From NCBI GenBank assembly GCA_003241175.1, contig QFOI01000085.1, forward strand, positions 1 through 10,967: a stretch of DNA of 10,967 bases, in the 5' to 3' direction. Under the pieces are notes generated by a model, which ran no database searches, was not told the origin of the DNA, and saw only the letters and a program-made list of their open reading frames with translations. Of this stretch, positions 6,693 to 10,967 are shown piece after piece; position 1 is the first letter of the stretch, and the number at the start of each line of letters is the position of its first letter. Position numbers and translations under genes: made by a program. Source of the DNA: Pseudopedobacter saltans (GTDB lineage: Bacteria > Bacteroidota > Bacteroidia > Chitinophagales > Chitinophagaceae).

Positions 6693-8311
6693 GAAAAAAA
6701 ATCTCAAATCTACTGTGGTTAACCGCAGTCGTTGCAATAGTTGCTATTGCGTGTAAAAACAAAAACAAAAAAGAAGACGTAAAAGCCGACACAACTATTA
6801 CGCAAAATTCGTCGTTCAACAATCTCTTTTTAGATAGTGCAAAAATCGAGTCCTTCTTAGCGGCGAACCCTTCCTTAAAAGGCTACGAAAGGCAGTTTAT
6901 CGATTTTTACAAAGCGAGAAACTATGAGTGTGCTTGGTTTGACAGTTCTGGATTGATAGAACAAACTGGAAATTTTATCAACTTGGTTAGTGCGAGTATT
7001 GCACAAAACAACGATAGTAGTCTCTACGATCCAAAACTTGAACAACTATACGAATCGTATAGAGGCAAGACCTTTGACAAAAAGAAAATAAAAGAAGAAG
7101 ACATATTGGCCGAGCTTTATTTTACAGGACAGTTTTTCCGCTATACGACGAAACAGTTTAATGGTGCAGATCTTGATGCTACACAATTGGGGTGGTTTAT
7201 TCCAAGAAAAAAAATCGACCTTTCTTCTTTATTGGATTCGACGCTTAAAAACAAAAATTCCCAAGAGATCTTCAATACTTTACTCAACCCCGCATTCAAA
7301 CAACTAAATGAATATTTGCAAAAATATTTGGCAATAAAGAAAAACAACCCAGAATGGGATAGTTTACGTATGCCTGTCAACAAATTGAAACTAGGTGATT
7401 CTATTGCATTTGTTGGTAAAATAAAAGAAAGACTTGAAATACTAGGCGATCTAGACTATAACGACGGAACTACTTATTTTGATGAGACCATGCAAGATGC
7501 TGTTAAGTCTTACCAAAATAGAATGGGATTAGGAAATGACGGTGTTATAGGGCCAGCTTTTGTAAGATCAATCAATACGCCGGTAGATTCCTTGATTCGT
7601 AAGATACTAGTCAATGTAGAAAGGGCTAGATGGCTTCCTGCGTCCAATCCAGAAACCTATGTATGGGTCAATATTCCAGAGTTTCGTTTACATACCTACG
7701 AGAACAATTCAGAGATTTTTGATATGCGCGTGATTGTAGGATCTGCAGCTCATAGTACAGTCATTTTTTCAGGCAACTTGAAATACGTTGTTTTTGCACC
7801 TTATTGGAATGTGCCACCTAGTATTATAAAAAATGAAATTGTTCCAGGTATTGAAAGAGACCCCAATTATCTAGTTAACCACAATATGCAGGTATTCGGA
7901 AGAAACAAAAGTGGCGTTCCAGTAGACGTCCGTCAACTTCCCGGTCCTGACAATGCATTGGGATCCGTAAAATTTTTATTTCCCAATGACTACGACATCT
8001 ATTTACATGACACCCCCAATCATGATCTGTTTACTTCTTCCAATAGAAGTTTGAGTCATGGGTGTATCAGACTTTCTGATCCTATGCGAATGGCACAATT
8101 CTTATTGCGTAACGATTCCACTACCTACTCAACAGAAACCATCGATTCATTAATGCATAAGAATCCAAAAGAAACTTGGGTAACAGTAAAACCTTCGGTT
8201 CCTGTTTTTCTAGTGTATTTTACAGCCTGGGTAGACAATAATGGAAAGTTAAATTTCCGAAAAGACATATACGGACACGACAATAAAGTTGCTGCTAAAC
8301 TATTTAACTAA
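6689..8311 (+). CDS. Lipoprotein L,D-transpeptidase, YcbB/YkuD family
   Basis: The 540-residue protein is predicted to form 3-3 cross-links in peptidoglycan (or attach proteins to it), working in the periplasm. Residues 1-22 are a lipoprotein signal: MRKK, hydrophobic core and lipobox AIAC with C22 as the lipidated Cys, followed by a Lys/Asn-rich linker, so it is likely membrane-anchored. Residues about 45-230 match the helical scaffold of YcbB (LdtD)-type enzymes, about 235-295 a peptidoglycan-binding fold (KERLEILGDL, then DGVIGPAFVRSIN), and about 320-480 the YkuD catalytic domain. The catalytic motif is SLSHGCIRLSDP at 454-465, with nucleophile C459 and H457; H440 in YLHDTP is also conserved. 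The enzyme appears intact. Start ATG 6689 overlaps the rsmE stop, placing it in the same transcript though the roles are unrelated. E. coli LdtD has 615 residues, so this is a somewhat shorter version. Confidence 0.93.
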   Translation: MRKKISNLLWLTAVVAIVAIACKNKNKKEDVKADTTITQNSSFNNLFLDSAKIESFLAANPSLKGYERQFIDFYKARNYECAWFDSSGLIEQTGNFINLVSASIAQNNDSSLYDPKLEQLYESYRGKTFDKKKIKEEDILAELYFTGQFFRYTTKQFNGADLDATQLGWFIPRKKIDLSSLLDSTLKNKNSQEIFNTLLNPAFKQLNEYLQKYLAIKKNNPEWDSLRMPVNKLKLGDSIAFVGKIKERLEILGDLDYNDGTTYFDETMQDAVKSYQNRMGLGNDGVIGPAFVRSINTPVDSLIRKILVNVERARWLPASNPETYVWVNIPEFRLHTYENNSEIFDMRVIVGSAAHSTVIFSGNLKYVVFAPYWNVPPSIIKNEIVPGIERDPNYLVNHNMQVFGRNKSGVPVDVRQLPGPDNALGSVKFLFPNDYDIYLHDTPNHDLFTSSNRSLSHGCIRLSDPMRMAQFLLRNDSTTYSTETIDSLMHKNPKETWVTVKPSVPVFLVYFTAWVDNNGKLNFRKDIYGHDNKVAAKLFN

Positions 8312-8357
8312 TACCTTGGCAGTATATTCTCATTATTTCACCATTAAATTAAAAATC

Positions 8358-9407
8358 ATGATTACGACGAAGGGCTACGCAGCACAGAACGAGACGAGTG
8401 GATTAGCGCCATGGGAGTTTGAAAGAAGAGATCCAGGTCCTAAAGATGTATTAATCAAAATCCTTTATAGCGGCATTTGCCACTCCGATATCCACCAAGT
8501 AAAAAGTGAATGGGGTCCCGCTATATACCCTATAGTTCCCGGACACGAAATCGTAGGAAGAATAGAACAAATCGGTTCAGAAGTAAAAAAGTTTAAAGTA
8601 GGAGACCTAGCAGGTATTGGTTGTATGGTTCGCTCTTGTGGAGAATGTGATAATTGCAAAAATGGACAAGAGCAGTTTTGCCAAAAAGGAAAAACTGTGT
8701 GGACATACAATTCAAAAGACCATGACGGTTCTGTCACTTATGGAGGCTACTCTAACCAAATCGTGGCAGACGAAGCTTTCGTTTTGCATATATCCGAAAA
8801 ACTAGATCTCTCCAAGACTGCACCACTTTTGTGTGCAGGAATTACGACCTACTCTCCACTGAGTCGTTGGAAAGTTGGTAAAGGCCACAAATTAGGTGTT
8901 TTGGGACTAGGTGGTTTAGGACACATGGCGGTTAAATTTGGCGTTTCTTTTGGAGCAGAAGTTACTATGATAAGTCACTCTCCGTCCAAGGAAGCTGATG
9001 CCAAAAAGTTAGGCGCACACAAATTTTGCAATACCAAAGATCCTGAGCAAGTAAAAGCATTAGCCAGTTATTTTGATTTTATCATAGATACGGTATCTGC
9101 ACCTCATGACTACAACCTATATCTCAATATGCTCAAAGTGAATGGTGTTCATATTTGCGTAGGTTTACCACCTGCCCCACTTGAGATATTTGGAAGATCT
9201 TTAATGGGAGGAAACAGAGCACTTACGGCTTCTAGTATTGGAGGAATTCCTGAGACGCAAGAGATGCTTGACTATTGTGCTGAGCATAGTATCCATCCGG
9301 AAGTTGAAATAGTACCCATAGACTATGTAAACACCGCGTACGAAAGAGTTTTGCATAGTGACATAAAATACCGTTTCGTTATTGACATGGCAAGTATTGA
9401 AAATTAG
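8358..9407 (+). CDS. Zinc-dependent alcohol dehydrogenase, cinnamyl-alcohol-dehydrogenase type
   Basis: This 349-residue medium-chain dehydrogenase interconverts alcohols and aldehydes. Catalytic zinc ligands are C41 (GICHSD), H63 with E64 (PGHEIVG) and C159 (LLCAGITTY). The structural zinc is held by C94, C97, C100 and C108 (SCGECDNC and EQFC). The Rossmann fold has GLGGLGH at 183-189. After the second strand, ISHSPSK (205-211) replaces the acidic residue of NAD enzymes with Ser, which in this family points to NADPH; it may therefore work mainly as an aldehyde reductase. The true substrate is unknown. An ATG at 8289 is in frame but overlaps the previous gene and adds 23 residues unlike this family, so the ATG at 8358 (MITTKGYAAQ) is chosen. 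The gap to the transpeptidase stop is 46 bases, so it may have its own promoter or share the transcript. It ends at a strong hairpin. Confidence 0.94.
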   Translation: MITTKGYAAQNETSGLAPWEFERRDPGPKDVLIKILYSGICHSDIHQVKSEWGPAIYPIVPGHEIVGRIEQIGSEVKKFKVGDLAGIGCMVRSCGECDNCKNGQEQFCQKGKTVWTYNSKDHDGSVTYGGYSNQIVADEAFVLHISEKLDLSKTAPLLCAGITTYSPLSRWKVGKGHKLGVLGLGGLGHMAVKFGVSFGAEVTMISHSPSKEADAKKLGAHKFCNTKDPEQVKALASYFDFIIDTVSAPHDYNLYLNMLKVNGVHICVGLPPAPLEIFGRSLMGGNRALTASSIGGIPETQEMLDYCAEHSIHPEVEIVPIDYVNTAYERVLHSDIKYRFVIDMASIEN

Positions 9408-9428
9408 AGTTTAAGAATATATGCTACC

Positions 9429-9464
9429 AAAAAGCGTGACATTCACTTGGATGTCACGCTTTTT
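9429..9464. terminator. Bidirectional hairpin terminator between ADH and aroC
   Basis: AAAAAGCGTGACAT (9429-9442) and ATGTCACGCTTTTT (9451-9464) form a perfect 14-bp stem with an 8-base loop. The A run on one arm and T run on the other make it a standard intrinsic terminator in both directions. It lies 22 bases past the alcohol dehydrogenase stop and 26 bases past the convergent aroC stop, so it serves both. Confidence 0.93.
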
Positions 9465-9489
9465 CAATCGTAATCAATACTTATAGTTA

Positions 9490-10488
9490 TCATCTCCAAA
9501 TTCTTGGAATCCTACCTTCTAGTATCATCAAATCCGCCAATACAATAGCGGTCATCGCTTCCAATATTACCGGAGCCCTCAACGCAACACAAAGGTCATG
9601 ACGTCCTTTCACCGAAAAGTCTTCTAGTTGTTTTGTTTCCCAATTCCAGGTATGTTGCTGCTTCGGCGTGGAGGAGGTTGGCTTTATAGCGATACGATAA
9701 ACTAATTCATTACCGTTGGTAATACCTCCAACTATACCACCGGCATTATTGGTTTTAGTTGCACCAGCATCATTCAAAATAACATCGTTATTTTCTGTTC
9801 CAAATAATTTAGTGGAGGCAAATCCATTTCCAAACTCAATTCCCTTCACTGCCGGAATGGCAAATGCCGCATGAGCCAACATAGATTCTACACTATCCCA
9901 AAAAGGCTCGCCAAGTCCAATAGGTAAACCTGACACCTTACATTCGACAACACCACCAACACTATCTTTCGCTTCTATCGCTTTGTTTATACCAGCCTCA
10001 ATATCTTTTTCACCAGCAACTTCTGTCACTTCTGCATGTATTTGAATAGAAGAGCCTAATATTTTTTTTGCGATGACTCCAGCTGCTACAATTCCAGCCG
10101 TTAATCGAGCACTAAAAGAACCTCCGCCTCTATAGTCTTCAAAACCACCAAATTTTTTATGTGCAACAAAATCTGCATGACCGGGACGTGGAACCTCTCT
10201 TAATTTTTCGTAATCGCTAGAGCGCGTATTATTATTTTCGAACAATATAGTTATAGGAACCCCTGTAGTATAGTCGTTGAATATGCCACTTTTAAAAATG
10301 GGTATATCCGCCTCTTGACGTGGAGTAGTCGCTTTTTGTTTTCCTCCTTTACGTCTTTCCATATCAGGAAGAAAATCATCCAACACCAACGGTATTCCAG
10401 CAGGGATACCATCAATGCTAACACCCACAGATTCTCCATGAGATTCTCCAAAAATACTTACACGAAAAAAACGACCAAAACTATTCAT
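9490..10488 (-). CDS. aroC: Chorismate synthase
   Basis: It catalyses the last step of the shikimate pathway, 5-enolpyruvylshikimate-3-phosphate to chorismate with reduced FMN, leading to aromatic amino acids and folate. The 332-residue protein starts MNSFGRFFRVSIFGESHG; GESHG at 14-18 is signature 1. ERRKGG (44-49) and REVPRPGHAD (97-106) are standard active-site stretches. The middle signature reads YRGGGSFSARLTAG (119-132), where many orthologues have GGRSSARET; the GGG-x-FS-x-RLT form is a known variant. The third signature is GRHDLC (295-300). It is slightly short against the usual 350-370 residues, mostly at the C-terminus, which ends soon after the last helix (LADLMILEGRIPRIWR). All core motifs are present, so it should be active. 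The HAD hydrolase gene lies 39 bases upstream on the same strand, so co-transcription is likely. Confidence 0.97.
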   Translation of the reverse strand: MNSFGRFFRVSIFGESHGESVGVSIDGIPAGIPLVLDDFLPDMERRKGGKQKATTPRQEADIPIFKSGIFNDYTTGVPITILFENNNTRSSDYEKLREVPRPGHADFVAHKKFGGFEDYRGGGSFSARLTAGIVAAGVIAKKILGSSIQIHAEVTEVAGEKDIEAGINKAIEAKDSVGGVVECKVSGLPIGLGEPFWDSVESMLAHAAFAIPAVKGIEFGNGFASTKLFGTENNDVILNDAGATKTNNAGGIVGGITNGNELVYRIAIKPTSSTPKQQHTWNWETKQLEDFSVKGRHDLCVALRAPVILEAMTAIVLADLMILEGRIPRIWR

Positions 10489-10527
10489 TATTCTATTTTA
10501 AAAAGAGGTCAACCAATACTATAAAAA

Positions 10528-10967
10528 TTAGTCCAATCCATAAGACGTCAACCGAGCTTTAGTATCATTGATATTGGAGTGAACAATACCATTTAATCCC
10601 ATTCTCTGCGCGACATGCACAAACATGGCACGATCATCAATATATATAACTTCTTCCGGTTTGGCATGGGCAACGTCCAACGCCAATGAGAAGATATCCG
10701 TATCAGGCTTACGAATATGGACAAAGCAAGAGGAGATAAAAAAATCAATAAAATCGACCAACCCAAATTTATTGATTCTATAGTCGTTCAACTCTCGTCC
10801 TTCATTGTTTACAACCGCCAATTTCAGATGGTGTTTCTCTTTCAAATGCTTAAACAACGCAATCATTTCAGGCAAAGGTTGAGACAACTGCATCATATAC
10901 TGTTTGAACTCATCCATAGTAAAGTTCCGATCAGTGTAAAATACCGTACGACGCAGATACTCATCCA
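10528..10967 (-). CDS. HAD-superfamily hydrolase (partial, N-terminus off the right edge)
   Basis: This is the C-terminal part of a haloacid-dehalogenase-type phosphatase. The frame stays open past the internal Met at 10917 to the right edge (DEYLRRTVFYTDRNFT precedes it), so that Met is probably not the start and about 145 residues are visible. Motif II is LAVVNNEGRE (N in place of the more common S/T-N-G), the conserved Lys of motif III is in IRKPD, and motif IV is VIYIDDR with the paired Asp residues. Motif I (DxDxT/V), which carries the nucleophile, should lie beyond the edge. The substrate cannot be told; relatives include sugar-phosphate and nucleotide phosphatases. It lies upstream of aroC on the same strand with a 39-base gap and no hairpin between them. 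Confidence 0.85.
   Translation of the reverse strand, partial: DEYLRRTVFYTDRNFTMDEFKQYMMQLSQPLPEMIALFKHLKEKHHLKLAVVNNEGRELNDYRINKFGLVDFIDFFISSCFVHIRKPDTDIFSLALDVAHAKPEEVIYIDDRAMFVHVAQRMGLNGIVHSNINDTKARLTSYGLD

Noticed and set aside
8289..8357. Longer alcohol dehydrogenase starting at ATG 8289
   Set aside because: It overlaps the end of the transpeptidase gene by 23 bases and adds residues unlike the family; MITTKGYAAQ at 8358 is the natural start.

Overview
The window looks like chromosomal DNA of a Bacteroidota bacterium, most likely near Chitinophagaceae/Sphingobacteriia. The base composition is AT-rich, there are no obvious Shine-Dalgarno sequences before the starts, Lon has the extended acidic N-terminus typical of the group, and RsmE and the lipoprotein L,D-transpeptidase read like Bacteroidota versions. 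The lineage is inferred from protein character only; no search was run. Almost everything is core housekeeping. No CRISPR array, insertion sequence, tRNA or rRNA was seen.

Layout, left to right. (1) 1-685 (-) is the N-terminal 228 residues of an NAD(P)-dependent aldehyde dehydrogenase, cut by the left edge. It is divergent from 897-1823 (+), an AraC-family regulator; the 211-base gap between them carries short direct repeats and is the natural control region. (2) 1892-2566 (+) is cytidylate kinase (cmk), probably starting at a TTG. (3) 2603-3281 (-) is a broken gene for a small two-helix membrane protein, distantly like putative phage abortive-infection proteins. Two one-base deletions in A runs would explain both its missing start and its shifted C-terminus. 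(4) 3379-5796 (-) is the Lon protease, followed by a hairpin terminator. (5) 5979-6692 (+) is rsmE and 6689-8311 (+) is a lipoprotein L,D-transpeptidase; they overlap by four bases. (6) 8358-9407 (+) is a zinc-dependent, probably NADPH-using, alcohol dehydrogenase. It ends at a strong symmetrical hairpin that also serves the convergent aroC. (7) 9490-10488 (-) is chorismate synthase (aroC), with a HAD-family hydrolase upstream (10528 to the right edge), probably in the same transcript.

Functionally, the window mixes aldehyde/alcohol redox metabolism (ALDH with its likely regulator, and a separate ADH), nucleotide synthesis (cmk), protein quality control (lon), ribosome modification (rsmE), cell-wall cross-linking (L,D-transpeptidase) and aromatic biosynthesis (aroC). 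I did not find a convincing new multi-gene system. The item most worth a second look is the decayed or mis-sequenced membrane protein between cmk and lon.
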